This document shows positions 44,613-53,096 of a stretch of 64,000 nucleotides of DNA, in pieces. The first letter of the stretch is position 1. The number at the start of each line of letters is the position of its first letter. Location: the NCBI RefSeq assembly GCF_028682455.1, contig NZ_JANHLD010000002.1:806001-870000 (forward strand). Reading direction: 5' to 3'. The stretch is from Pseudomonas putida. GTDB lineage: Bacteria > Pseudomonadota > Gammaproteobacteria > Pseudomonadales > Pseudomonadaceae. The notes below the pieces were generated by a model. The model was given only the letters and a program-made list of their open reading frames with translations. It had not been told where the DNA came from and ran no database searches. The position numbers and the translations under genes are program-made.

Positions 44613-45118
44613 AACATGCGCTTGAGCACCCGGCGCCCTGCGACTTCATGCTTGACGACGGCGGCCACATGCAGGGCGACCAACAGGCCAAGCACGGCAC
44701 ACGAAACAACATGGACAGTAAAAAACAGACCGATCAGATAAGGGTCTTGCAGTGGCTGAGGAATAAAAAACAAATCGAACACGGTAATCGGGCGATCCAT
44801 CATCAACACTCCCGTGATCAAAACAATGATCACCGCCAGGTAAATAGCCTGGTGGGCGATAACGGCCAGGGACTCGGCGAATGAACGGGGTTGCCCGACA
44901 TGGCTCGAGCGCGTTCTTAGTGCCAGGTAAAACCGCCAGATAAACAACGGAATGAACACGGTAGTGAGGGATACATTGAAAAACGCCACCCACGCCTTGC
45001 TGGCAGCACTGACTTCAAACAGCGCAACATAAAAGCCACTGATCAACGCCCACAAAATAACGACAGCCGACAGCCAATGTAAAACCTTCTGCAAGTGGGA
45101 ATAACTATGATCTTTCAT
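44594..45118 (-). CDS. Cytochrome b561-type membrane protein
   Basis: About 174 residues from the ATG at 45118. Four membrane helices carry the haem-binding histidines typical of YodB/CybB (HWLSAVVILWALISGFYVALF near the start, AVIAHQAIYLAVIIVLITGVLM, FTVHVVSCAVLGLLVALHVAAVVKHEV). It likely moves electrons from quinol to a periplasmic acceptor. It is the gene directly before gspC and overlaps it, an unusual leader for a secretion operon; a supply of electrons to the secreted copper LPMO or to periplasmic folding is a possible reason but is inference. Confidence 0.83.
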   Translation of the reverse strand: MKDHSYSHLQKVLHWLSAVVILWALISGFYVALFEVSAASKAWVAFFNVSLTTVFIPLFIWRFYLALRTRSSHVGQPRSFAESLAVIAHQAIYLAVIIVLITGVLMMDRPITVFDLFFIPQPLQDPYLIGLFFTVHVVSCAVLGLLVALHVAAVVKHEVAGRRVLKRMLWSAPK

Positions 45119-45156
45119 ACACGATAAACTCGATTGAACTTGCAAGTTGCCTGCAG

Positions 45157-45185
45157 CTCCAGGCGCACATCACATGCGCCTGGAG
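45157..45185 (-). terminator. Perfect 11-bp stem-loop after gbpA
   Basis: CTCCAGGCGCA pairs with TGCGCCTGGAG around a 7-nt loop, just past the gbpA stop. There is no T-run, so it is a stem with possible terminator or mRNA-end role. Confidence 0.5.
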
Positions 45186-45200
45186 TACTACTGGATCAAC

Positions 45201-46667
45201 TTATTTCTGATCCCAGGCCATTTGCCAGCTGTGACCCACGCCTGGCTCAAAGCCGTTGGCGCTCGGGCTGTACTGCTTGCAGTAGCCCGAGTACGGGAAG
45301 GGCTTGCACTCATAAACCGAGTTGGTTTTAGGGTTCAGCACCTTGGTACCCGCGGTGTAGGCATGCAGGTGCTCCGGGAAGACGAAGTCGAAGTCCACGG
45401 CGCCGCCCTCACCGGTCAGTTCGGTTTCCTTGAAGTCCTGGCGCATGGTGCGGCCGTCTTCGGTGGTACCGACCAGCTTCACCCCGTGTACGCCCGGCGC
45501 GGTGCGAACGTCTACGCTCATCCGGGTGCTGCCGTCGGCAGCCAGCTGCTTGGTCTGGCCCACTTGCTTGTTGTTGGCATCGAACACGGTCGCTTCGACG
45601 TTCATGGGGCGATTGGCGTCCACCTGGAAGGTGACCTGGCCCAGGCCCGCGTCAAGCTCGTACTGCGCATTGAGTTCGGCCAGATCCATGCGGGCAGCGG
45701 CGTCTTCCTTCATCTCCAGCGAGACTTCGAAACGCACCACGCCGCTGTCCTTCTGGGCATACAGGTTGTTCGCGCCTTTTACCGGCTCGATATTGCCATC
45801 GTCGTCACGCAGACCGGCACGCACCAGGGTGTGGGTGCTATTGATGGCTTCGGCCAGTTTGAACGACCAGTTCTCGGCCTTGCCCTCTTGCTCCGAGTCG
45901 ATGCTGATCTCGGTGCTGTATTGGGGGCTCTCGCCGTTGACGGTGAAGGCACGGACCTTGACCTTGTCGCCCTGCAGCAGTTCGGTATCGGCGGTGATTG
46001 TACCGGCGTTGGTCCAGCCCCCCGGCAGTGCAGCTTCGGCGAGGATGTTGACGTCGGTGACGCTATGGAACGCCGCTGCGGTGTCGCCAACGGTCCACAG
46101 GGCGAGGATTACATGCTGGCCGGTTTTGTCATCCGGAATGGTGCACGCATGCTTGGTACCGTTGCTGGGCTTTTGATTGCCGCCATCGATGGTGCAGAAC
46201 GGGGTGCTGTCGAACGTGGCGCGGGCCAACGGCTGGTTCGGGTTCCAGCCATTCTTGCTGATGAAATACTCATGCTTGGTGGCGGGGTGACTGGCGGTGT
46301 AGGTCCACACAAAATCGATGGCGCGATACTTGATTTCATTCAAGTGCCAGCGATTGGCCGACTGGGCATCCAGCGCGGTGAACCGGCTGGTGCTACCGCT
46401 GGCAATCTGGCCATCGATCGGGCCTTGCATCGGCGCGCCGCCCACACCGGCCGGGAAGCCCTTGAAGGTTTCACCCACGCTCTGCGGTTCGTACTGAGCA
46501 CCACCACACCCGGTGTTCACGCCTTTCTGGCACAGGAAGGCACGCGACGGTGGCTCGCTCAAGAAGCCGTGAGCAGAGGCAGTCTGCGCAGCCATCATTG
46601 CGGCCAGCAGCGTCATCGAAGTTGCGCAACCGGCCAACACTTTGTTTTTCGACATTGTTTTTTTCAA
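45201..46667 (-). CDS. gbpA: GbpA-type chitin-binding lytic polysaccharide monooxygenase (AA10)
   Basis: About 488 residues. The signal peptide ends in TASA, exposing His as residue 1 of the mature protein (HGFLSEPPSRAFLCQ), the first ligand of the copper histidine brace. The second His lies in TGQHVILALW. The AA10 core covers the first 180 or so mature residues; two GbpA linker domains follow, and a C-terminal chitin-binding module has YTAGTKVLNPKTNSVYECK and GHSWQMAWDQK. GbpA is a known T2SS substrate, fitting the neighbouring gsp operon. Start: AGGAAG is 7 nt from a TTG at 46667; ATG at 46655 and TTG at 46673 are spaced badly. Confidence 0.92.
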   Translation of the reverse strand: MKKTMSKNKVLAGCATSMTLLAAMMAAQTASAHGFLSEPPSRAFLCQKGVNTGCGGAQYEPQSVGETFKGFPAGVGGAPMQGPIDGQIASGSTSRFTALDAQSANRWHLNEIKYRAIDFVWTYTASHPATKHEYFISKNGWNPNQPLARATFDSTPFCTIDGGNQKPSNGTKHACTIPDDKTGQHVILALWTVGDTAAAFHSVTDVNILAEAALPGGWTNAGTITADTELLQGDKVKVRAFTVNGESPQYSTEISIDSEQEGKAENWSFKLAEAINSTHTLVRAGLRDDDGNIEPVKGANNLYAQKDSGVVRFEVSLEMKEDAAARMDLAELNAQYELDAGLGQVTFQVDANRPMNVEATVFDANNKQVGQTKQLAADGSTRMSVDVRTAPGVHGVKLVGTTEDGRTMRQDFKETELTGEGGAVDFDFVFPEHLHAYTAGTKVLNPKTNSVYECKPFPYSGYCKQYSPSANGFEPGVGHSWQMAWDQK

Positions 46668-46973
46668 GTTCAAACTTCCTAGTTAGTTTATCTTGTCGAC
46701 CACTTGCCGCCCTCTCCCCGGCCATAACAAGTGGCACTTCTTTACTCCCAGCGACCTCCTTGGCCCCCAGACTTTCACACTCGTTAAACGAGGCAAAACT
46801 CAACAAGCTGGCATTGATTCGCCGCGCACATATCCCGCCCGGGTTCAAATAACGGATACACAGGCGCCCCCCGCGCAGGCCACGGCCGGCGGCAATAAAC
46901 AGAAGTTAGATAGGGGTGCAGCGCAGCGAGGATATGGGGCAGAACACCGAAGCGCCCTGATACTTGTTTTAGG
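46668..46973 (-). other. Long 5' leader of gbpA with internal hairpin
   Basis: About 300 nt of untranslated leader if the promoter at 46974-47018 is right. It contains a CCACTTG/CAAGTGG stem (about 46700-46734) whose loop holds GGGGAG, and a strong AAGGAGGT word near 46754 that is not followed by a suitable start. This suggests post-transcriptional control of gbpA, but no known riboswitch was recognised. The rest of the 46668-47100 gap holds no gene. Confidence 0.35.
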
Positions 46974-47018
46974 ATTCTACAGACTCATGTATTTCTTCGA
47001 ATCGGAATACTCTTAAAA
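46974..47018 (-). promoter_or_regulatory. RcsB-like box and -10 for gbpA
   Basis: On the transcribed strand the box is TAAGAGTATTCCGA, a 12 of 14 match to the RcsAB consensus. About 24 bp on is TAGAAT, a near-perfect -10. No -35 hexamer is evident, as expected for an activator-dependent promoter. The box shares the extension CCGATTCG with the pilin promoter. Confidence 0.6.
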
Positions 47019-47100
47019 CACATGATGAATGACTTCAATTAAACAACTGGCACTTCATTACGCTATCAACCAACCGTTCGTCGGTAAATACCCATGACAG

Positions 47101-49461
47101 TCAACGTTGACCATAACAGGCCAGTGCTTCTTCCAACTGGTTCAACAGTGTTTCTACATGCTCGTTGGGCCAGGCGCGGGTGCGAAGTTGCTGCTCCAGC
47201 TCACAGGCCACCCCGACCATTTCGGTTGCCCCGGCCGTCAGGGCCGAGCCGTGGATGCGGTGGGAATGATGCAGCGCCAGGGCAAGGTCATCACGCGCCA
47301 GGGAGTCACGCAGCCCCTGCAGGTCATCACGACTGGCATCGAGGAAAATCTGGCGCATGCTCTGCTCGAAATCGTCGGCGGCTGCCGGCACCAAGGTCGA
47401 CTCCGCAGGCAGTAACCAGAACGCCAACAGTTGCTTGAGCTCGACCAGGCGCAAGGGCTTTGCCAGGCTTCCATCGATACCGCTCTCGATACACCTCAAG
47501 GTGTGCTGCTCATCGGTCGAGGCCGACGTGGCGATAATCGGCAGGTGCTCGAGCCCGTGGCCGTGTTCCTGCTGGCGAATGCGCCTGGCCACTTCGTAGC
47601 CGTCCATGCCTGGCAGATGGCAGTCCAGCAAGACGATGGCAATGCCCTCCCGTTGCTCGAGGGCCTGCAGTGCCGCCGGGCCATCCTCGACCACCTTGGC
47701 CACATAGCCCAGCTCATGCAATTGCAGGCTCAATGCCTTCTGGTTGAGCGGGTGGTCTTCGACGATCAGGATCGTCTGCTTGCACAGCCCGTGCGGTTCG
47801 GGGGCCGAGGGGCCTTGCACCGGCGCGGGTACGTGGCCCTTGCCCTGGGCCAGCACCGGCAACAGGCAACTGATATGGGTGCCACGGCCAACCTCGCTGG
47901 ACAACTGAATGCGCCCGCCCATCAACTCGACCAGGCGCTTGCAGATCGACAGCCCCAGGCCCGTGCCGCCATAGCGTCGGGTGATCGACGAGTCGGCTTG
48001 CACGAATGCGTTGAACAGGCGCTTTTGCTGGCTCGGGCTGATACCGATGCCGGTATCGCTGACCCTGATCCGCAGCCACCCCGAGTCGGGGGCCGCCGCC
48101 TGGTAGTTGAAGGTCAAGGTGATTTCCCCATGCTCGGTAAACTTCACCGCATTGGAGAGCAAGTTGGACACCACTTGCCGCAGCCGCAGCGGGTCCAGCA
48201 CCAACAGCACGTCGTCGAGGCCTTCAAGGTGCAGGGTCAGGGTGGTATGCCGTGCGTCGGCATTGAGCCGATGCACATCCGCCAGGCCCTTGGCAAGCAC
48301 CGCCATGTCGGTAGGCAAGCGCTCCAGCTCGACACTCTTGGCGTCCAGCTTGGAGATGTCCAGAACGTCATCGAGCAGGGCCAGCAGGCTGCTGGCCGAC
48401 ACGCTCGACATGCTGACCAGCTCTTGCTGGTGGCTGTCCAGGGGCGTGCGCTGCAGCAGCTCGATGGACGAAATCACCCCGTTCATGGGTGTGCGGATTT
48501 CATGGCTCATCATCGCCAGGAAAGCAGACTTTTCACTTTCGCTGCGCTGCGCCTCGCGCTGGGCCCTCCTGGCCCGCCGGGCCATATAGACGAGGGCGCA
48601 CAAGCCCGCCACCAGCAGGCCGATTTCAAGAGCATAGTAGCGACCGATCGACGACCAGGAAGGCGCACCATAATCGGTGCTTTCGATCCACCGCTCCATC
48701 ATCCGGTCGGTGTCCTTGGAGTTCAGTTGCCCCAGGGACTTGTTGATGATCGAGACCAGCATCGTGTTGCCGGCGGCAACGCCCATCGCGGCCACTGCCG
48801 GCATTTCCGAGAGCACGCCGGCCAGGTGCAAGGTATCGAAGTATTTGCGCCGGATCACCGGCTGCAGGGCGATATCCAGGCCCACCGCGGCGTCTGCGCG
48901 GCCCTCGTCGACCGCGGCCAGGGCCTGCTCGGTGTTGGCGATCAGCAGCAGCTTGATGTCGGGAAACTGGGCACGCAGGTAGCGCTCGTAACTGCCACCG
49001 CCCTTGACGGCGACGGTTTTGCCATTGAGCTTGTCGGGGGTGAACATGATGGGCTCGAAGGAGCGCGTGACCACCACGGTGGAGCTGACGAAATACACAT
49101 CCGACAGCAGGATCTTCTTGCGCATTTCGTCGGCCAGCAGGTGTACCGACACGGCGCTGCTCAGGTCGATTTCGCCGCGCTGGATGCTGGCGATGGTGTC
49201 GCTCCAGCTAGCGGTTTCGACCAGGCGAAAGCGCAAGCCGCTGATGCGCTCGATCTGCGCGATGTACTCGCGGGTCAAGCCGCGGTGCTGGCCAAATTCT
49301 TCGTATTCGATGGGCCAATAGGGGTCGATGGCATAGCGCACCACCGGGTGCTCGCGCATCCATTGCTGCTCGGCCGCGGTAAACAGCGTGGCGTGCTGGG
49401 CCTGCACCCCGGCCGCACACAACGACAGCGCCAGCATCACCCCGGCCAGCAGCCCCTGCAT
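47101..49461 (-). CDS. BvgS/RocS-like unorthodox sensor kinase
   Basis: 786 residues in the order: signal peptide; one periplasmic Venus-flytrap (SBP_bac_3) domain, residues about 30-265 (VRYAIDPYWPIEYEEFGQHRGLTREYI); one membrane helix near 285; HisKA with His in MMSHEIRTPMNG; HATPase_c (LSNAVKFTEHGEIT, DTGIGIS, GGTGLGLSI); receiver domain with Asp in LLDCHLPGMDGYEVA; Hpt domain with His in HSHRIHGSALTAG. This is the four-step phosphorelay layout of BvgS, EvgS and RocS1. The flytrap may bind a small sugar or amino acid; chitin-derived GlcNAc is a guess from the gbpA neighbour. Partner: the RcsB-like regulator 2 bp upstream. Confidence 0.88.
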   Translation of the reverse strand: MQGLLAGVMLALSLCAAGVQAQHATLFTAAEQQWMREHPVVRYAIDPYWPIEYEEFGQHRGLTREYIAQIERISGLRFRLVETASWSDTIASIQRGEIDLSSAVSVHLLADEMRKKILLSDVYFVSSTVVVTRSFEPIMFTPDKLNGKTVAVKGGGSYERYLRAQFPDIKLLLIANTEQALAAVDEGRADAAVGLDIALQPVIRRKYFDTLHLAGVLSEMPAVAAMGVAAGNTMLVSIINKSLGQLNSKDTDRMMERWIESTDYGAPSWSSIGRYYALEIGLLVAGLCALVYMARRARRAQREAQRSESEKSAFLAMMSHEIRTPMNGVISSIELLQRTPLDSHQQELVSMSSVSASSLLALLDDVLDISKLDAKSVELERLPTDMAVLAKGLADVHRLNADARHTTLTLHLEGLDDVLLVLDPLRLRQVVSNLLSNAVKFTEHGEITLTFNYQAAAPDSGWLRIRVSDTGIGISPSQQKRLFNAFVQADSSITRRYGGTGLGLSICKRLVELMGGRIQLSSEVGRGTHISCLLPVLAQGKGHVPAPVQGPSAPEPHGLCKQTILIVEDHPLNQKALSLQLHELGYVAKVVEDGPAALQALEQREGIAIVLLDCHLPGMDGYEVARRIRQQEHGHGLEHLPIIATSASTDEQHTLRCIESGIDGSLAKPLRLVELKQLLAFWLLPAESTLVPAAADDFEQSMRQIFLDASRDDLQGLRDSLARDDLALALHHSHRIHGSALTAGATEMVGVACELEQQLRTRAWPNEHVETLLNQLEEALACYGQR

Positions 49462-49463
49462 GG

Positions 49464-50159
49464 CTAGCGTCCCTCGAGCAAGTAACGCACTTTGTACAGT
49501 TCGTTGTCGCTGCGCAGCCCGAGCTTCTTGAAGGCCGCCTGCTTCTGGGTACTGATGGTCTTCACGCTGCGAGAAAACTTGGCGGCGATCTGGGTGACCG
49601 ACATGCCATCCAGGCAGCAGCGCAGCACATCGTGCTCGCGAGCGGTCAATTCGCAGTTCTGGGTAAGGCGGTTGACGTCTGCCGCCTCTGCGTTTTCCAC
49701 TGTGGCAGGCCCGGCAGGCACTGTCCCCTGGTTTTCCCGCAGTTGCTCGGCCATTGCCTCGTGAAGGTAGATCTTGCCGCCGGCCACCTTGCGAATGGCC
49801 TCCGGCAACCGGGCGGTGTCGAGGTCCTTGCCGACGAAGCCGTGGGCGCCGCGGCGCATCACCAGGGCGACCACCGCCGGCGTGTGCAGCGCAGACATCA
49901 CCAGCAAGCGCACATTGGGGTAGCGCACCCGCAACCCGCGCATCAGGTTGAGCCCATCGATTTCATCAGGCCCAAGCAGGTAGTCCATCAGGATCAAGTC
50001 GACCTCTTGCTTGTGCAGGGCGGCCATCATGTGCTGGCTGCTGCTGAAGACCCCCACCACTTGCAGGTCGGGCTCGCTGCCGAGGATCAGTTCAATCCCA
50101 TGCAACACGACCGGATGGTCGTCCAATATCATGATGCGTATCAGCCGCTTAGCGTACAT
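49464..50159 (-). CDS. RcsB/BvgA/RocA-like response regulator
   Basis: About 231 residues from the ATG at 50159 (GGAGGCTTCG ribosome site). The receiver has IMILDDHPVVLHGI and Asp in LILMDYLLG. The output helix-turn-helix, LTAREHDVLRCCLDGMSVTQIAAKF then RSVKTISTQKQAAFKKLGL, is very like RcsB (VTEIAKKLNRSIKTISSQK). This supports recognition of RcsB-like DNA boxes, seven of which occur in the window. In P. aeruginosa relatives (RocA1, RcsB) control Cup fimbriae. It forms a phosphorelay with the kinase downstream. Confidence 0.9.
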   Translation of the reverse strand: MYAKRLIRIMILDDHPVVLHGIELILGSEPDLQVVGVFSSSQHMMAALHKQEVDLILMDYLLGPDEIDGLNLMRGLRVRYPNVRLLVMSALHTPAVVALVMRRGAHGFVGKDLDTARLPEAIRKVAGGKIYLHEAMAEQLRENQGTVPAGPATVENAEAADVNRLTQNCELTAREHDVLRCCLDGMSVTQIAAKFSRSVKTISTQKQAAFKKLGLRSDNELYKVRYLLEGR

Positions 50160-50377
50160 CGAAGCCTCCGGAACCTCTGAACTGTCGGGTGAACGGACGG
50201 GCGTCCAGCCAAGCATGTACGCGGCCGGGCTTGATGCGAGCGTGCGGCATCCAAGCCGATATCTAGTAGATACAAGAATAGTCCAGATTTTTAGCAACTC
50301 ACCCACGGGCCCGGCTCAGCGTCGCGCCTCACCGACTTTATAGTTGTAATTGAACAACACGTACAACGATATGCCTG

Positions 50378-51121
50378 TTAGCCCTTGGCAACTTTGATAC
50401 GTTTGGGGGCACCGCCTTCAATCAAGTCGAAGGTGTATTCCCGGTTAGGCACCTTATCGAAACTGAAACTTTTACCTGGCAATACATGGTGCTTTTTGGT
50501 GGGGTAACAGGTGCGCGCCTTGTCGGTTGCACAGTCCTTGAATTCGTCCAGAACAATGGTCGAGTTGCCCGCGTTGGTCACTTTGTATTGCGCCTGGGTA
50601 TCGTCGATTTTAGTATCGAAGCGGCTGTCTTGCGGGCGAACGAAGAACATGATGCCGTAGCCCGTCAGCACATTGACACCGGCAGACATGGCCTCTTTAT
50701 AGGCCTCGCGCTCTTCGTCGCTCAGGGCGAACTGGTCTTCTTTCTCTGGCACCACGGGCACGAAACGCACCCGGTAGTAGCGCTCGCGATCGCGGTTGCC
50801 CATATAGAGCAGGCGCGTGGCCTGCATGCCCTGGGACGGCACGATCAAGCGTGCGGGGCTTGCGATCAGGCCTTCGGGCGTGGCGGCCCCGCCCTTTTCA
50901 GCAAGCGGTATTTCGCGCGTCTTGCCATCGGCGCCGAAGACGATTTCATAGATATTGACCCGCACGAAGGCGGTGCTCGCACCGCCGTTGTACACCCGTT
51001 TGAGGTAGGTGCTCTTGTCCCCGTCGAGGTAGTCATAAATGGTGCCCACATTGATATTGGGGCCGGCGAATGCTGCCACGGCATACAGATTAAATAATGC
51101 GAAAACTATGAATTTTTTCAA
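50378..51121 (-). CDS. Fimbrial periplasmic chaperone (CFA/Cbl alternate class)
   Basis: About 247 residues: signal peptide ending in AFA, then the chaperone fold with FVRVNIYEIVF, LIVPSQGMQATRLLYMGNRDRERYYRVRFVPV (G1-strand-like donor segment) and YGIMFFVRPQ. It is of the CfaA/CblB alternate chaperone type rather than PapD. AGGA is 6 nt before a TTG at 51121, so that start is preferred over the TTG at 51127. It is the only chaperone in the cluster and, unlike in cfa/cbl operons where it comes first, it has its own unit at the downstream end. Confidence 0.8.
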   Translation of the reverse strand: MKKFIVFALFNLYAVAAFAGPNINVGTIYDYLDGDKSTYLKRVYNGGASTAFVRVNIYEIVFGADGKTREIPLAEKGGAATPEGLIASPARLIVPSQGMQATRLLYMGNRDRERYYRVRFVPVVPEKEDQFALSDEEREAYKEAMSAGVNVLTGYGIMFFVRPQDSRFDTKIDDTQAQYKVTNAGNSTIVLDEFKDCATDKARTCYPTKKHHVLPGKSFSFDKVPNREYTFDLIEGGAPKRIKVAKG

Positions 51122-51263
51122 AACCAATCCTACTCAATGCTGAAAGGTCAACGCCAACACCAACACTCACGAACGTCGAAGACGAGCTTGCGAGGAAAAG
51201 ACCCACAAATAAAAAGCACACGCACCCCACCACGTCCAACTTACCATGTTGGGGGATGGCGCC

Positions 51264-51309
51264 AATGTAGCGGAAGTTACAAGGGGCCAAAATAAGAATC
51301 CTCCTAAAT
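51264..51309 (-). promoter_or_regulatory. RcsB-like box and -10 for the chaperone gene
   Basis: Transcribed-strand box TAGGAGGATTCTTA; read the other way, TAAGAATCCTCCTA matches the RcsAB consensus at 12 of 14. The -10-like TACATT is at 51264-51269. The block up to GGCGCC is homologous to the adhesin-2 promoter, with identical spacing. The leader to the start is about 135 nt. Confidence 0.58.
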
Positions 51310-51408
51310 CGGCGCACGTGATATCCGAAGTAATTACTGTCCGCTACACATCAATCGCAGAGTTTGTTTAGCGCTCCGGGAACCCGCTGAAACCAGCGTT
51401 CTTCAAGA

Positions 51409-52641
51409 CTACGGCGCCAGGATGTCGGAATCCCAGACCACCGTTACATTCCCCGAGTACTTGCTGCCGGGGTGGTTATCGGTCATCTCTCGCACCTCAT
51501 CGCGGCCGACTTCGAAGTGCAGGCTGGCCTTGCTGTCCGTCACCATCCGTGTCGGCGTGAACACCTGTTTGTCCACGGCACTCAGCACCTGGCGATTGAC
51601 CGGTTGGCCACTGGCGTCGTTGATGCCTGCGGGCAGCGTGACCCGGGTTTCTACCGGCACCTGGTGGCCGCTGCCGTTCTGGATGCCGCACCGGTTGCCA
51701 AGGGGGTACTGGCATTCGAGGTGCATCTTGAAGGCATTGTTGGTGGAGAACTGGAAGCTCTGGTCGATGTACAACTTCTCGGGCCGTCTGCCCCGCTGAA
51801 TCCACTGCATCCAGCCGCCTTCGGGTCGCAACGCCAGGGTGTGCCCACCCCAGGGAAACTTCGCAACCAGCATATGGTTGACGGTCAGGTTCAGGTTGAC
51901 TGTAAATACACTGTCCGGGTATTGAAGCTTATCGCCATAGTCGATATCGCCGTGCGGGGCGAACGAATAGCTGATGGAGCCTTGATATACGCCAGATGCC
52001 ATGGACTGCGGCTCGGGCAACTGGACTTCGTAGCTATAAACAGCACCCGTATATCGAACATTCGATATATTGAAACGGGATATTTTTCCGCACTCTGCCG
52101 GCGCTGCGCTACCCCCCGGCGCATGCCAAAAAAACTCAAATCGCGCAGTTGTATCGTTGTAGGATCTACTAGCTGTCGAGCATGCCGAATTAGTATAGAT
52201 CTTCCAATTGTTACCCACCCATAAGGCATCGTGCGCGGCAGCGAGACTTGAACTGCCCGTTACAGTGAGAACATTGGGAAGGTTGACACGAGCACCAAAC
52301 CCTGCCAGTCGAAACTTCACCGTTTTAACATCGACTCCGTCAGTGACTTGTACATCACGCCACTCGGACGGGAGCTTGAACATCACCCCTTCGCGTCGGG
52401 TCGCATGGCTGGCAGTGATTGGACTTGCACCCGGAGAACCTAGCCCTGAAACACAGCGGCGCCCACTCGGGCAGTACCCGGGCCCGGCCGAGGTATCTAC
52501 AAAACTATTTGAAGCCGGATTAGCGGGATCGGGAGAGTACACAAACGTGAGACTTCTCTCCGCCGCAAGTACGGACTGCGCTGCCATAGTGAGGAAAACC
52601 AACAAGATCCCTTTGCGTACCTTATTAAAGTCAAGCCCCAT
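51409..52641 (-). CDS. CfaE/CblD-like fimbrial tip adhesin 2
   Basis: About 410 residues from the ATG at 52641 (GAGGTG site); a GTG at 52653 would add four residues. Signal peptide ends near VLA-AER. The N-terminal adhesin domain is Ser/Pro/Gly rich with two CysX pairs. The C-terminal pilin-like domain has GGWMQWIQRGRRPEKL, FSTNNAFKMHLECQYPLGN and ends in VVWDSDILAP. That second half is almost identical to tip adhesin 1 while the first half differs, as expected when binding specificity diverges. It has its own promoter and long leader. Confidence 0.78.
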   Translation of the reverse strand: MGLDFNKVRKGILLVFLTMAAQSVLAAERSLTFVYSPDPANPASNSFVDTSAGPGYCPSGRRCVSGLGSPGASPITASHATRREGVMFKLPSEWRDVQVTDGVDVKTVKFRLAGFGARVNLPNVLTVTGSSSLAAAHDALWVGNNWKIYTNSACSTASRSYNDTTARFEFFWHAPGGSAAPAECGKISRFNISNVRYTGAVYSYEVQLPEPQSMASGVYQGSISYSFAPHGDIDYGDKLQYPDSVFTVNLNLTVNHMLVAKFPWGGHTLALRPEGGWMQWIQRGRRPEKLYIDQSFQFSTNNAFKMHLECQYPLGNRCGIQNGSGHQVPVETRVTLPAGINDASGQPVNRQVLSAVDKQVFTPTRMVTDSKASLHFEVGRDEVREMTDNHPGSKYSGNVTVVWDSDILAP

Positions 52642-52953
52642 ATTTAAAAACACCTCGTTACTTCAACATCAATGCGCTTATCTGCAGGTGCGCGTGGTTC
52701 ACACCGTCTTGTTCAGGCGGCAGTACGAACGTGCAGACTGGATAGTGAGGACATACGCATGACACCCTGGCGCGACTGGCGGGTGTTCAAGCTGTTCTGC
52801 TTGAGGAGTGCCGGCAATTACCGCCACGGCACACAGACTGAAGGATAGGCAGACGAGTCAACACCCACGACCGGCGAAGACAAGCCTGTACAACAAACGC
52901 TGACAAATAAACGAATTCACGCACTTCCGCCTCCAACAAATGGTGGTTTGGAA
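52642..52953 (-). other. Long leader of tip adhesin 2
   Basis: About 310 nt between the promoter and the start codon. No open frame with a good ribosome site was found. It looks like an untranslated leader, comparable in length with the gbpA leader. The rest of the gap (53007-53096) is GC-rich and follows the adhesin-1 stop; mixed inverted repeats there may end that transcript. Confidence 0.35.
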
Positions 52954-52960
52954 TGGCGCC

Positions 52961-53006
52961 AATCTAGCGCAAGCCGCGCGAGGTAAAAATCGGAATCCTC
53001 CTAAAA
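52961..53006 (-). promoter_or_regulatory. RcsB-like box and -10 for tip adhesin 2
   Basis: Transcribed-strand box TAGGAGGATTCCGA; -10-like TAGATT at 52961-52966. The 30-nt interval between box and GGCGCCAAT block equals that of the chaperone promoter, and the flanks are clearly duplicated from the same ancestor. Confidence 0.58.
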
Positions 53007-53096
53007 GCGTTCCTGTACCGCCCGCCGGGGCTGTCGTGTAGCCGCGGCGGTGAGGCTGCTTCCACTGCAGCGGCCGATGGCCGCCGCCCATGAACG

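Noticed and set aside
47431..49467. 678-codon + strand frame opposite the sensor kinase
   Set aside because: Antisense shadow; the minus-strand kinase has all catalytic motifs.
50274..50287. Possible RcsB-like box (AAGAATAGTCCAGA) before the response regulator gene
   Set aside because: At least three mismatches to the local consensus and no -10 at the expected distance; autoregulation not supported.
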